Shown here: positions 10,537-19,341 of the stretch, piece by piece | How the letters are laid out: every line of letters starts with the position of its first letter | Position numbering within the stretch: the first letter of the stretch is position 1 | NCBI GenBank assembly: GCA_005889275.1 | Contig: VBFI01000050.1 | Coordinates: 1-46,295, forward strand | From: Chloroflexota bacterium | GTDB lineage: Bacteria; Chloroflexota; Limnocylindria; P2-11E | Length of the DNA: 46,295 nt | Direction: 5' to 3' | Program-made: the position numbers and the translations under genes | Notes under the pieces: model-generated | Seen by the model: only the letters and a program-made list of their open reading frames with translations | Told to the model about the DNA's origin: nothing | Databases searched by the model: none

Positions 10537-11667
10537 ATGACCAGGGCGGCGGTCCTCGGGCTGGAAGACGGCTCGGTCTGGTGGGGAGAGGCGTTCGGCG
10601 ATGCGTCGCCCGCGTCGGGCGAGGTCGTGTTCAACACGGCGATGACCGGGTACCAGGAGATCGCCTCGGACGCGTCGTACAACGGCCAGATGGTCGTGCT
10701 GACGTACCCCCTCATCGGAAGCTACGGCACGTTCGACCGCGCCGCGGAGAGCCGGCGTCCCTGGGTCGAGGCGCTGGTCGTCCGCGAGCTCGTCGAGAGC
10801 TGCCGCGCCGGCACCGGCGACCTCGACGCCTACCTGCGGTCGTACGGCGTCCCCGGGCTCCTCGGGATCGACACGCGCGCGCTCGTCCGCCGGCTACGCG
10901 CGAAAGGAACGCTCCGCGGCGCGATCCTGCAGGTGCCGCCCCATCGATCGCAGGATCCCGACATCGCGCGCGAGGCCGTCGCGAAGGCGCAGGCGACGCC
11001 GCCACTCGCCGCGAAGCCGCTCGTCGTCGAGTCCACCGGGCTCGCCCGCCAGTCAGGCAGCGGTCCGAAGGTCGCGCTCCTCGACACCGGGGTGAAGGAG
11101 AACCAGATCCGGTGCCTCGTCCGCGAGGGCGCGACGGTGCGCGTGTTTCCCGCGACGTCGACCGCGCGCGACGTCCTCTCGTGGTCGCCGGACGGGATCG
11201 TCATCTCGAACGGGCCCGGGGATCCCGCCGCGATCCCGCACGTCGCGGCGACCACCCGAACCCTCCTCGACGCCGCGGCGCAGCGCGGCACGCAGCGGGC
11301 CCTGCCGATCCTCGGGATCTGCCTCGGCCACCAGCTCGTGGGCCGCGCGATCGGCGCGACGACGTCGCGGCTTCCGTTCGGCCACCACGGCGCGAACCAT
11401 CCGGTGCAGGACCTGCGAACCGGAAGGGTGGTCATCACGTCACAGAACCATGAGTTCCAGATCGACGAGCACTCGATCCCCTCCGACTCGGGATTCCTGG
11501 TGAGCGCCCGCAACCTAAACGACGGATCGGTCGAGGGGCTGCGGCACGAGATCCTCCCGATCCGCACGTACCAGTACCACCCAGAGGGCGCGCCCGGGCC
11601 GCGCGACAACGAGCCGGCGTTCGAGGTGTTCATGAGCGACGTTCGCGTCGCCGTGGCGATGAAATGA
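10537..11667 (+). CDS. carA: Carbamoyl-phosphate synthase small (glutaminase) subunit
   Basis: 376 residues from ATG 10537; the longer ORF upstream would run through the promoter. It hydrolyses glutamine and channels ammonia to CarB. The N-terminal domain has GEVVFNTAMTGYQEI near residue 28 and GLLGIDTRALVRRLR near residue 108. The class I glutamine amidotransferase half carries GICLGHQL with the nucleophile Cys, and YHPEGAPGPRDNE with the His and Glu of the triad. SNGPGDP forms the oxyanion loop. Length is normal. The stop overlaps the ATG of a small OmdA-like gene rather than carB itself. Secure. Confidence 0.96.
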   Translation: MTRAAVLGLEDGSVWWGEAFGDASPASGEVVFNTAMTGYQEIASDASYNGQMVVLTYPLIGSYGTFDRAAESRRPWVEALVVRELVESCRAGTGDLDAYLRSYGVPGLLGIDTRALVRRLRAKGTLRGAILQVPPHRSQDPDIAREAVAKAQATPPLAAKPLVVESTGLARQSGSGPKVALLDTGVKENQIRCLVREGATVRVFPATSTARDVLSWSPDGIVISNGPGDPAAIPHVAATTRTLLDAAAQRGTQRALPILGICLGHQLVGRAIGATTSRLPFGHHGANHPVQDLRTGRVVITSQNHEFQIDEHSIPSDSGFLVSARNLNDGSVEGLRHEILPIRTYQYHPEGAPGPRDNEPAFEVFMSDVRVAVAMK

Positions 11668-11945
11668 AACGCGCTCTCGGCAAGCTCCTGACGCCGCCGG
11701 ACCTTCGCGCCCGGCTCGCTTCCTCGGGCCAGGATGCGAAGGCGTGGCGAGCGCTCACGCCATCGGCCCGAAGGATGGGCGCGCACTGGATCAACGGTGC
11801 AAAAAGCCCCGACGTGCGTGACTGGCGGATCGCGGACGTGCTTCGACGCGCTCACAGGTATGAGCGCGGTGAGGGGCCATTCTATCCCCGCAACGACGAA
11901 CAGCATCTGCTCTCCCGACGTGGAGCGGGCCGAAGCCCCCGATGA
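11664..11945 (+). CDS. YdeI/OmpD-associated (OmdA)-like small protein between carA and carB
   Basis: 93 residues, with a 4-base ATGA overlap with carA at its start and another with carB at its end, so it is very likely translated and coupled to both. Residues 27-70 ([20 protein letters not shown] then [13 protein letters not shown]) match the C-terminal helical motif of the OmdA/YdeI family, which in other proteins reads roughly LSPSxRRExxxWIxxAKxxxTRxxRI. That family is loosely called bacteriocin-protection or OmpD-associated, and its biochemical role is not settled. The usual beta-rich N-terminal part of longer members is absent. I infer it could be a car-associated accessory protein, but nothing in the sequence proves it. 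The family match was made by eye. Confidence 0.68.
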   Translation: MKRALGKLLTPPDLRARLASSGQDAKAWRALTPSARRMGAHWINGAKSPDVRDWRIADVLRRAHRYERGEGPFYPRNDEQHLLSRRGAGRSPR

Positions 11946-14900
11946 AGGTCCTCATCATCGGATCGGGCCCGATCCTCATCGGTCAAGCCGCCGAGTTCGA
12001 CTACGCCGGAACGCAAGCGTGCCGCGCGCTGCGCGAGGAGGGGATCGAGACCGTCCTCGTGAACTCGAACCCGGCGACGATCATGACCGATCCCGGCGTC
12101 GCCGACGTCACGTACCTGGAGCCGCTCACGCCGGAGGTGCTCGAGCGGATCATCGAGCGCGAGCGGCCCGCAGGACTCCTCGCGACCCTCGGCGGCCAGA
12201 CGGGCCTCAACCTCGCGGTCGCCCTCGCCGAGTCCGGCGTGCTCGAGCGCCACGGCGTCCGTCTCCTCGGCACGCCGTTATCGGCGATCCAGCAGGCCGA
12301 GGATCGCGAAGCGTTCAAGCAGCTCCTCCTTTCCATCGGCGAGCCCGTGCCCGCGTCCACGACCGCTCGCTCCGGCGACGAGGCGCTCGACTTCGCGCGC
12401 CGTATCGGCTTCCCGCTGGTGGTGCGCCCGGCGTTCACGCTCGGCGGGACGGGCGGCGGCACCGCGGCGAACGAGGAGGAGCTCCTGGCGCGGGTGGCCC
12501 GCGGGGTCGCCGCTTCGCCGATCGGCCAGGTCCTGGTCGAGCGGAGCCTCACCGGATGGAAGGAGATCGAGTACGAGGTGATGCGCGACGGCGGCGACAC
12601 CTGCATCACCGTCTGCAACATGGAGAACCTCGATCCGATGGGCATCCACACGGGTGACTCCATCGTCGTCGCTCCGTCGCAGACGTTGACCGACAAGGAA
12701 TACCAGATGCTCCGCAGCGCGGCCATCCGGATCATCCGCGCGCTCGGGATCGAAGGCGGCTGCAACGTGCAGTTCGCGCTGGATCCCGATCGTGCGCCGT
12801 CCGACGACCCCGAGGCGCAGGTCCCGTACTACGTCATCGAGGTGAACCCGCGTGTCTCGCGGAGCTCGGCGCTCGCGTCGAAAGCGACGGGGTATCCGAT
12901 CGCGCGGGTCGCCGCGAAGATCGCGATCGGCAAGCGTCTTCACGAAATCCCGAACGCCGTGACGAAGAAGACCACCGCGGCGTTCGAGCCGGCGCTCGAC
13001 TACGTCGTCGTGAAGATCCCGCGCTGGCCGTTCGACAAGTTCGCCGCAGCGGACCGCACGCTCGGCACGCAGATGAAGGCGACCGGCGAGGTCATGGCCA
13101 TCGACCGCACATTCGAAGCCGCGCTGCAGAAGGCGCTCCGCTCGCTCGAGGTGAAGGCGCAGGGTCTGCTGTGGGAGGCGCCCGCCTGGGTCGACGTCGT
13201 CGATCCGACCGAGTTCACCGACCGCTTCCTCACCGGTCCCGCGACCGATGATCGGCTCTGGCGGATCTTCGCGGCGCTCCGCCGGGGCGCGTCGATAGAG
13301 CTGCTGCGCGAGCGCACGCGCATCGACGCGTGGTTCCTCCGCAAGATCGCCCGCATCGTCCGCTTCGCCGAGAACGACCTCCAGGGAAAGACGCCGACGC
13401 CGGCGCTCCTGCGGTCGGCGAAGCGGCTCGGGTTCGCTGATGCGGACATCGCCACGCTCACCGGGATGCTCGCCGCGGATGTGCGGCGACTTCGCCTGCA
13501 GTGGGACATCCGGCCCGTGTACAAGATGGTCGATACCTGCGCCGCCGAGTTCGAAGCGGTCACTCCGTACTTCTATTCGACCTACGAGCAGGAGAACGAG
13601 GCCATGCCGCTCGCCGGGCCGAAGGCGGTCATCCTGGGAAGCGGCCCCATCCGCATCGGCCAGGGGATCGAGTTCGACTGTTGCTGCGTGCAGTCGGCGG
13701 CCGCGCTTCGCGAACGGGGCGTCGCCGCGATCATGGTGAACAGCAACCCGGAGACCGTTTCCACGGACTTCGACGCGTCGGCGCGCCTCTACTTCGATCC
13801 GCTCGACGAGGAGTCCATCGCCGCGATCCTCGACAACGAGGGCATTCCGCTGCCCGTGCTCGCGCAGTTCGGCGGGCAGACCGCGCTCAACCTCGCCGAG
13901 CGCCTCGCTGGGATCGGTGGCGAGATCGCGGGGACGTCGGCCGACGCGATCGGTCTCGCCGAGGACCGCCGTCGCTTCCATGATTTCGCGGACGCGCTCG
14001 GGATTCCGCAGCCTCCGGGAGGCACGGCGGAGTCGCTCGCGGAGGCGCGCGCGGTCGCGAACGAGGTCGGCTACCCCATCCTCGTCCGGCCGTCGTACGT
14101 GCTCGGCGGGCGGGGGATGGAGATCGCCTACGGCGCGGACGATCTCGAGCGATATTTCCATTCCGCGCTCGAGGCGGGAACCGGTCGCGTCCTCGTCGAC
14201 AAGTACCTGCGCGGCAAGGAGGTCGAGGTCGACGCGGTGAGCGACGGCCGCGACACGCTCGTCGCCGGGATCATGGAGCACATCGAGCGTGCCGGCGTCC
14301 ACTCCGGAGACAGCTACGCGGTGTACCCGGCGCAGAACCTCCTTCCCGAGGAGCGGCGCGAGATCGTCGCGCTCACTCGCCGGATCGCCGAGGCGCTCCC
14401 GGTGAAGGGCCTCCTCAACATCCAGTTCATCGTCGAACACGGGAACGTCTGGGTGCTGGAGGTCAACCCGCGGGCGAGCCGGACCGTGCCGTTCCTCACG
14501 AAGGTCACCGGCGTCCCGCTCGTCCGGCTCGCGGTCGCGATCTCGCTCGGCTCGACGCTCGCCGACGAGGGTTACGCGCGCGCGGACGGGATCTGGCCGG
14601 AGGGGTCGCTCGTCGCGCTCAAGGCGCCGGTCTTCTCGATGGCGAAGCTGCTCGACGTCGACACGTATCTCGGACCGGAGATGAAGAGCACCGGCGAGGT
14701 GATGGGCGTCGATCGCTCGTTCGCCCCGGCGCTCTGGAAGTCCCTCGTCGCCGCCGGTCTCGCGCCCGCGCGGAGCGGAAAGATCCTCGTGACCGTCGCG
14801 GACAAGGACAAGCCCGAGGTTCCCGAGATCATCGAGGGGTTCCACTGGCTCGGCTACGACCTCGTCGCGACGTCCGGGACCGCCGCGCTGATCCGCTCGC

Positions 14901-15196
14901 TCGGGATCGATGTCACCGAGGTCCGCAAGCTCGCCGAAGGGAGTCAGGAGATCCTGCAGCTGATCCGCTCGGGCGAGTGCGCCGCTGTGATCAACACGCC
15001 GACTCTCGGCAGGACCGTCGACCGCGACGGGTTCCTCATCCGGCGCGCCGCGGTCGAAGCGCGCGTTCCGTGCCTCACCTCGCTCGACACCGCCCTCGCG
15101 GTCGTCACCGCGCTGCGGGCGAGCGCGGTCGCGCAGCACGTCGCGCCGCTCGCGGAGTACCGCGCGCTGCAGGAGCCGGCCGCGGCGGCCGATTGA
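11942..15196 (+). CDS. carB: Carbamoyl-phosphate synthase large subunit
   Basis: 1084 residues, full length. It makes carbamoyl phosphate from bicarbonate, ammonia and two ATP. Two homologous halves are visible. The first opens with [23 protein letters not shown] and has the ATP-grasp segment [16 protein letters not shown]; the second opens at about residue 560 with [21 protein letters not shown] and has [37 protein letters not shown] and [20 protein letters not shown] are the paired metal-binding motifs. The C-terminal MGS-like allosteric domain runs from about 945 ([27 protein letters not shown]), the site through which UMP usually inhibits. Start overlaps the OmdA-like gene. Secure. Confidence 0.97.
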   Translation: MKVLIIGSGPILIGQAAEFDYAGTQACRALREEGIETVLVNSNPATIMTDPGVADVTYLEPLTPEVLERIIERERPAGLLATLGGQTGLNLAVALAESGVLERHGVRLLGTPLSAIQQAEDREAFKQLLLSIGEPVPASTTARSGDEALDFARRIGFPLVVRPAFTLGGTGGGTAANEEELLARVARGVAASPIGQVLVERSLTGWKEIEYEVMRDGGDTCITVCNMENLDPMGIHTGDSIVVAPSQTLTDKEYQMLRSAAIRIIRALGIEGGCNVQFALDPDRAPSDDPEAQVPYYVIEVNPRVSRSSALASKATGYPIARVAAKIAIGKRLHEIPNAVTKKTTAAFEPALDYVVVKIPRWPFDKFAAADRTLGTQMKATGEVMAIDRTFEAALQKALRSLEVKAQGLLWEAPAWVDVVDPTEFTDRFLTGPATDDRLWRIFAALRRGASIELLRERTRIDAWFLRKIARIVRFAENDLQGKTPTPALLRSAKRLGFADADIATLTGMLAADVRRLRLQWDIRPVYKMVDTCAAEFEAVTPYFYSTYEQENEAMPLAGPKAVILGSGPIRIGQGIEFDCCCVQSAAALRERGVAAIMVNSNPETVSTDFDASARLYFDPLDEESIAAILDNEGIPLPVLAQFGGQTALNLAERLAGIGGEIAGTSADAIGLAEDRRRFHDFADALGIPQPPGGTAESLAEARAVANEVGYPILVRPSYVLGGRGMEIAYGADDLERYFHSALEAGTGRVLVDKYLRGKEVEVDAVSDGRDTLVAGIMEHIERAGVHSGDSYAVYPAQNLLPEERREIVALTRRIAEALPVKGLLNIQFIVEHGNVWVLEVNPRASRTVPFLTKVTGVPLVRLAVAISLGSTLADEGYARADGIWPEGSLVALKAPVFSMAKLLDVDTYLGPEMKSTGEVMGVDRSFAPALWKSLVAAGLAPARSGKILVTVADKDKPEVPEIIEGFHWLGYDLVATSGTAALIRSLGIDVTEVRKLAEGSQEILQLIRSGECAAVINTPTLGRTVDRDGFLIRRAAVEARVPCLTSLDTALAVVTALRASAVAQHVAPLAEYRALQEPAAAAD

Positions 15197-15197
15197 C

Positions 15198-16322
15198 GTG
15201 AAGCGGCTCGCGATCCTCGCCGTCGCGCTCGCGTCGTGCGTGTCCACGCCGGGCGCACCCGTCGCCAGCGCGCCCGCCGCCTCACCGGCGCCGTCGCGCG
15301 CGAGTCCCACCGCGCTCCCCGCGTCGGGCCTCGGCGCGCTCACCAAGCTCGCCGACGGCACGCTCGTCGTGAGCGTTCCCGATTGCGCGACCACCACGCA
15401 GGGCGGGGGCATCACCGGGTGCGAGCTGCTGGACGCGGCGGCCGATCACGACTCGTTCGTCGGCGTGCTCCGCTGGTCCGACGGGAACTTCGAGGCGAGA
15501 TCGATCGACCTCGCCACCGGCGAGATGCGCACGCTCATCCCCAAGGAGGATCTCGGCATCAAGCTCGAAGACGTCCGCGGCGACCTCGCGATCTTCCTCG
15601 AGACCGACGATCTCGGGGGCGGCAACGTGCACGCGCGGCTCCGTCGGATCCCGTGGCGCGATCCGGCGAAGGCGGACACGCTCGACGAGATCGATCTCGT
15701 CGGCCTGGGTGGTGGCGACACGTGGAACCCGTGGCCGGCGGCGAGGACGAATGGGAAGGACGTCGTCTGGCTCCACGCGGGAGGTCTCTTCGCGAAGCAC
15801 CAGGTCCTCCTCCTCGACGCGAGTGGCCAAAAGCGCACCGTCGTCGAGACGGATCGGGCCGTGTGGTTCGACCTCGACGACGGCGGGCGGATCCCGGTCG
15901 CCGTGTTCAGCGCTGACGGCGCGACCCAGCGCTTCTTCGTGTACCTCGCCGGCGCCGTGCGCGAGATCGGCACCCGCGACGCGGCCGCGAGCGGATACGT
16001 CATGAGCTTCGGGGACGTGATCGGCTGGACGCGCGGGACCGGGGCGGTCCGGCCGATGGACGGGATCGATCTCTGGACCGACACGGGTCGCGCCCTCCGG
16101 ACCGAACGCCCCGAGTCCGGTTGCGTCATCGTCGGGCACACCCAGAAAGACGTCGTCACGGTCTGCCCGTCGGGCACGCATCTGAAGGACGTCCTGACCA
16201 ACGCCCCGATCCGGAACGGGCCGCCCAGCCGTGTCGTGCTCGCCTTCCCCCGCGCGCTGCTCTGGAGGACCGCGGCCGACCTCGCCGCGAACCCGATGGT
16301 CTGGCGGATCACGCTCCTGTGA
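15198..16322 (+). CDS. Lipoprotein of unknown function, probable beta-propeller
   Basis: 374 residues from GTG 15198, one base after the carB stop. MKRLAILAVALASC is a lipoprotein signal with the lipobox LASC (Cys at 14), followed by an Ala/Pro/Ser linker to about residue 45. The rest is made of repeated strand pairs with Asp/Gly turns (DSFVGVLRWSDGNFEARSIDLATGEMRTL, GKDVVWLHAGGLFAKHQVLLLDASGQKRTV). That suggests a WD40/TolB-like beta-propeller sitting outside the membrane. It lies inside the pyr cluster and its stop overlaps a GTG, but no link to pyrimidine synthesis can be read from it. Not recognised beyond fold level. Confidence 0.72.
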   Translation: MKRLAILAVALASCVSTPGAPVASAPAASPAPSRASPTALPASGLGALTKLADGTLVVSVPDCATTTQGGGITGCELLDAAADHDSFVGVLRWSDGNFEARSIDLATGEMRTLIPKEDLGIKLEDVRGDLAIFLETDDLGGGNVHARLRRIPWRDPAKADTLDEIDLVGLGGGDTWNPWPAARTNGKDVVWLHAGGLFAKHQVLLLDASGQKRTVVETDRAVWFDLDDGGRIPVAVFSADGATQRFFVYLAGAVREIGTRDAAASGYVMSFGDVIGWTRGTGAVRPMDGIDLWTDTGRALRTERPESGCVIVGHTQKDVVTVCPSGTHLKDVLTNAPIRNGPPSRVVLAFPRALLWRTAADLAANPMVWRITLL

Positions 16323-16345
16323 GGAAGCGCACGAAGGACCCGTGG

Positions 16346-16750
16346 ATGAGCGCGGCGGACTACGGGCGCACGCTGGCCGGCCTCTCCGTGAACCTCCTCG
16401 TCCGCGACGTCGCGCGCAGCGTCCCCTTCTACACGCGCGTGCTCGACCTGCGGCTGCTGCACGGCGACGCGGACTTCGCCGCGTTCGAACGGGACGGCGT
16501 GCGTCTCCAGCTGCACGCCGACCACACCTACGAACGCATGCCCTGGGCGCCGCGCCTCGCCGAAACGGGGAAGCGCGGTCTCGGAGCGGAGGTGCGGATA
16601 CTGGGCATCGATCCCGACGCGGCCGAGCGCCGCGCGCGTGAGGGCGGGTTCACCGTTCTCGTCCCGACGCGTGACTGGCCTCATGGCTGGCGCGATTGCA
16701 TCGTCGAGGACCCCGACGGCTATACCTTCGCGGTGGGCACGCCGCTGTGA
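16346..16750 (+). CDS. Glyoxalase/bleomycin-resistance/dioxygenase (VOC) family protein
   Basis: About 134 residues from ATG 16346, which has AAGGA seven bases upstream; a GTG at 16319 overlapping the lipoprotein stop is the alternative start. The VOC fold is seen as LSVNLLVRDVARSVPFYTRVLDLRLLHGDADFAAFE in the first half and EVRILGIDPDAAERRAREGGF, DCIVEDPDGYTFAVG in the second. FYTRVLDL and EDPDGYTF are the standard betaalphabetabetabeta motif ends. Metal ligands are not obvious, and the substrate cannot be told. It is placed between the lipoprotein and pyrK in one transcription unit, and its TGA overlaps the GTG of pyrK. Confidence 0.82.
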   Translation: MSAADYGRTLAGLSVNLLVRDVARSVPFYTRVLDLRLLHGDADFAAFERDGVRLQLHADHTYERMPWAPRLAETGKRGLGAEVRILGIDPDAAERRAREGGFTVLVPTRDWPHGWRDCIVEDPDGYTFAVGTPL

Positions 16751-17574
16751 TCCTCGACCAAGGCGTCGTCCTCTCGACGAGCGAGATCGGGACGCTCGGG
16801 ACGGTCCTGCGGATCGCTACGCCGCGGATCGCCGCGCAGGCGCGCGCCGGCCAGTTCGTCCACGTGCGTCCCGGGACGTCGTTCGAGCCGCTCCTTCGGC
16901 GGCCGTACTCCTTCAATCGCATCGACCGGCAGGCCGGCGAGATCGAGCTCATCGTGAAGCCACTCGGACCCGGCGGCGAGTGGATCGCCTTGCGCCGCGA
17001 AGGCGACGAGCTCGATCTCCTCGGACCCCTCGGCACGCCGTTCGTCGTGCACCGCGGCACGCGCAACCTCCTTCTCGTCGCCGGCGGCACGGGCATCGCG
17101 CCGATGCGCGTGCTCGCGGAGCAGGAGGTCTCGCGGCGGAGCGTCACGCTGCTCATGGGCGGCCGCTCGGTGTCCTACCTCTGGCCGAGCGACCTCCTTC
17201 CCGCCGCGGTCGAGTACGTGACGACGACCGAGGATGGCTCGTTCGGGGTGAAGGGGCGCGTAACCGACGCGCTCACGCCGCTGCTGGAATGGGCCGACCA
17301 GCTCTGCGCGTGCGGCCCGTGGCCGATGCTCGCGGCCATCGGCCGGCTGCGCGAGCAGGCCGAACGCGGGCCGGCCGCTCCCGGTCGTGCGCCGCTCCTC
17401 GACGCACAGATCGCGGTCGAGCAGCACATGGGCTGCGCGATGGGCGTCTGCCGCGCGTGCGTCGTCGTCACCGCCCAGGGGAACGCGCGGGTGTGCCGCG
17501 AGGGGCCGGTCTTCGCGCTCGGCGACATCGCGTTCGACCAGGGCGAGCCCGCGACGGTCGGGATCGTGGCCTGA
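16747..17574 (+). CDS. pyrK: Dihydroorotate dehydrogenase electron-transfer subunit
   Basis: 275 residues from GTG 16747 (GTGA overlap with the glyoxalase gene). PyrK carries electrons from PyrD to NAD+ through FAD and a 2Fe-2S cluster. The FAD/ferredoxin-reductase motif is RRPYSFN near residue 55, and the NAD-binding start is LLLVAGGTGIAPM near residue 113. CACGPWPML follows the family. The C-terminal iron-sulfur ligands are CAMGVCRACVV and ARVC, spaced C-x4-C-x2-C-x11-C. The next gene, pyrD, begins inside its stop (TGATG). Together they form a class 1B, NAD-dependent dihydroorotate dehydrogenase. Confidence 0.93.
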   Translation: MILDQGVVLSTSEIGTLGTVLRIATPRIAAQARAGQFVHVRPGTSFEPLLRRPYSFNRIDRQAGEIELIVKPLGPGGEWIALRREGDELDLLGPLGTPFVVHRGTRNLLLVAGGTGIAPMRVLAEQEVSRRSVTLLMGGRSVSYLWPSDLLPAAVEYVTTTEDGSFGVKGRVTDALTPLLEWADQLCACGPWPMLAAIGRLREQAERGPAAPGRAPLLDAQIAVEQHMGCAMGVCRACVVVTAQGNARVCREGPVFALGDIAFDQGEPATVGIVA

Positions 17575-18776
17575 TGCCTTTCCGCCGCGAGCGAAAGAAG
17601 GTCGAGCGGCCGATCGACGTGAGCCGCTCGATCGAGGAGTCGCTCGAGGAGGCCGCGGCGGGCGAAGAGGAAGAGGATCTCGCGGATCTGGTGGACCTCG
17701 ACGACGCGACGGCAACCGAGGTGGCCGCGGGCGGACCGGAGCACCCGCCGTCGGATCTCGCGGTGCGGCTGCGCGACGCGCTCTCGTCGGAGGCCCCCGC
17801 GCGCGCGGCCGTCGGACCGTCGCGCGCGACGCACCCGGAGTCCGGCGTCGACCTCGCGGTCGACGCGGCACGCGGTCTCCGCTTGCGCAACCCGGTGCTC
17901 ACCGCATCGGGCACGTTCGGGCAGGGGATCGAGTACGCCGAGCTCATCGACGTCTCGCGTCTCGGCGCGATGGTGAACAAGGGAACGACGCCGAGCGCGC
18001 GCCCGGGCAATCCGCAGTACCGGATCGCCGAGACTCCATCGGGGATCCTCAATTCGATCGGCCTCGAGAATCCCGGCGCGACCGAGGTCGCGCGAAAGTA
18101 CGGGAAGCAATGGGCAGCGCTCGGCGTCCCGGTGATCGTGAACGTCGCGGGCTACAGCGTCGACGACTACGTGTACGTCGTGAGCGAGATGGCCGGGACG
18201 CCGGGTGTGGTCGCCTACGAGCTCAACGTGTCGTGCCCGAACGTGAAGGGCGGGATGCTCTTCGGCTGCGATCCGGGGCTCGCCGCCGAGGTCACCCGTG
18301 CGGTGAAGGCCGAGACCGACCTTCCGGTGATCGTGAAGCTCACGCCGAGCGCCCCGGACGTCGTCGCCGTGGCGCGTGCGTGCGAGGAGGCCGGCGCGGA
18401 CGGCCTCACCGCGATCAACACGGTGCTCGGGATGCGCATCGACACCGCGCGCCGCCGGCCCATCCTCGGCACCGGGAGCGGCGGCCTCTCGGGCCCGGCC
18501 ATCCGGCCGATCGCGGTCCACATCACCTACCAGGTCGCGCAGGCGGTCGGCATCCCGGTGATCGGCGCGGGCGGCGTCACGAGCGCGGAGGACGCCCTCG
18601 AATTCCTGATGGCCGGCGCGTCGGCGGTGCAGGTGGGCACGGCGACGTTCGCGGATCCGCTGGCTCCGCTCAAGGTCATCGAAGGGCTGGCCGCGTACGT
18701 CCGCGAGCAGAGGCTCGGCTCGATCCGCGACATCATCGGAGCCGCGCTGCCCGCTCGCGTCGCGCCCGAGGGCTAG
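17574..18776 (+). CDS. pyrD: Dihydroorotate dehydrogenase (class 1B catalytic subunit) with an acidic N-terminal extension
   Basis: 400 residues, about 90 longer than the common 305-310. Residues 1-95 are low-complexity, rich in Glu/Asp/Ala (DVSRSIEESLEEAAAGEEEE, then DLADLVDLDD), and have no PyrD counterpart. The enzyme proper begins near VDLAVDAARGLRLRNPVLTASGTFG. FMN and substrate motifs: VNKGTTPSARPGNPQYR, SIGLENPG, and NVSCPNVKGG with the catalytic Cys typical of class 1. GGLSGPAIRPIAVHITYQ, GAGGVTSAEDALEFLMAGA and VQVGTA close the barrel. ATG lies in the pyrK stop (TGATG). The stop TAG shares CTAG with the convergent NIPSNAP gene. A later internal start was looked for and none gives the normal N-terminus with a clear ribosome site, so the extension may be real. 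Confidence 0.93.
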   Translation: MPFRRERKKVERPIDVSRSIEESLEEAAAGEEEEDLADLVDLDDATATEVAAGGPEHPPSDLAVRLRDALSSEAPARAAVGPSRATHPESGVDLAVDAARGLRLRNPVLTASGTFGQGIEYAELIDVSRLGAMVNKGTTPSARPGNPQYRIAETPSGILNSIGLENPGATEVARKYGKQWAALGVPVIVNVAGYSVDDYVYVVSEMAGTPGVVAYELNVSCPNVKGGMLFGCDPGLAAEVTRAVKAETDLPVIVKLTPSAPDVVAVARACEEAGADGLTAINTVLGMRIDTARRRPILGTGSGGLSGPAIRPIAVHITYQVAQAVGIPVIGAGGVTSAEDALEFLMAGASAVQVGTATFADPLAPLKVIEGLAAYVREQRLGSIRDIIGAALPARVAPEG

Positions 18777-19069
18777 GGCAGAACGCTCCGGAGCATGCTG
18801 GTCACCGGCTCGTCGATGAGCTTCGCGGGGTCCGGCGACAGCCGCTTGCGCTCGTCGGACGCGTAATACCTGCGGTCCGCGGCGGCGAACCCATCGAAGC
18901 CGTCGTAGCCCATGATCCAGACGAACTCGTCCGCGCCTTCGACCCGCCACGCGCCGACGAAGGTGAAGCCGAACTTCTTTCGGAGCGGATAGACGCCCCG
19001 GCGCCATGCCTCGACGAACGCGTCCAGCTGTCCCGGGCGGATCCGGTAATGGCGAAGCTGGTATTCCAT
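18773..19069 (-). CDS. NIPSNAP family protein
   Basis: 98 residues from ATG 19069, which has GAGGTGG about six bases upstream; the longer frame upstream is arginine-rich noise. The sequence MEYQLRHYRIRPGQLDAFVE, then FGFTFVGAWRVEGADEFVWIMGYDGFDGF, is the alpha-beta ferredoxin-like dimeric barrel of NIPSNAP proteins. Residues YYASDERKRLSPDP are the usual C-terminal helix. Small stand-alone members are widespread and their activity is unknown. It converges with pyrD, sharing the stop palindrome CTAG, and follows a small hypothetical gene on the same strand with a short gap. Confidence 0.85.
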   Translation of the reverse strand: MEYQLRHYRIRPGQLDAFVEAWRRGVYPLRKKFGFTFVGAWRVEGADEFVWIMGYDGFDGFAAADRRYYASDERKRLSPDPAKLIDEPVTSMLRSVLP

Positions 19070-19100
19070 TCTGTCCACCTCGCGGTGGAGGCTAGCGACC

Positions 19101-19319
19101 TCAGCGAAAGCGCAGGACCCCCAGGAAGCGCGGATGGCGGATCGGCCAGGCCGGGTCGTCCGAGACGCGTACCGCGTCGTGGAGCGCGCTCGCGTCGGTC
19201 GCGGTCGACGAGCCGTCGTTATGCTCGATCTCGATTTCGACGTGACCCGCCGGATCGTCGCGATAGCGGATGAGGTCGCCATTCTTCGCGCGATACGTGC
19301 CCTGCGTGAGCTCTTCCAT
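19101..19319 (-). CDS. Small hypothetical protein
   Basis: 72 residues from ATG 19319, preceded by GGGGAGGGGCAGGG on the minus strand. It is acidic, with a mixed strand-rich composition (GTYRAKNGDLIRYRDDPAGH, VEIEIEHNDGSSTATDASAL, HPRFLGVLRFR), and has no transmembrane segment or cysteine. Balanced codon use and the ribosome site favour a real gene. It lies 31 bases upstream of the NIPSNAP gene and may be co-transcribed with it. Not recognised. Confidence 0.5.
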   Translation of the reverse strand: MEELTQGTYRAKNGDLIRYRDDPAGHVEIEIEHNDGSSTATDASALHDAVRVSDDPAWPIRHPRFLGVLRFR

Positions 19320-19341
19320 GAACCCTGCCCCTCCCCCTGGG

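Noticed and set aside
12278-15415. 1045-residue minus-strand ORF opposite carB
   Set aside because: Shadow of carB: Arg/Asp/Glu/Leu-rich with no domain, exactly antisense to a certain gene.
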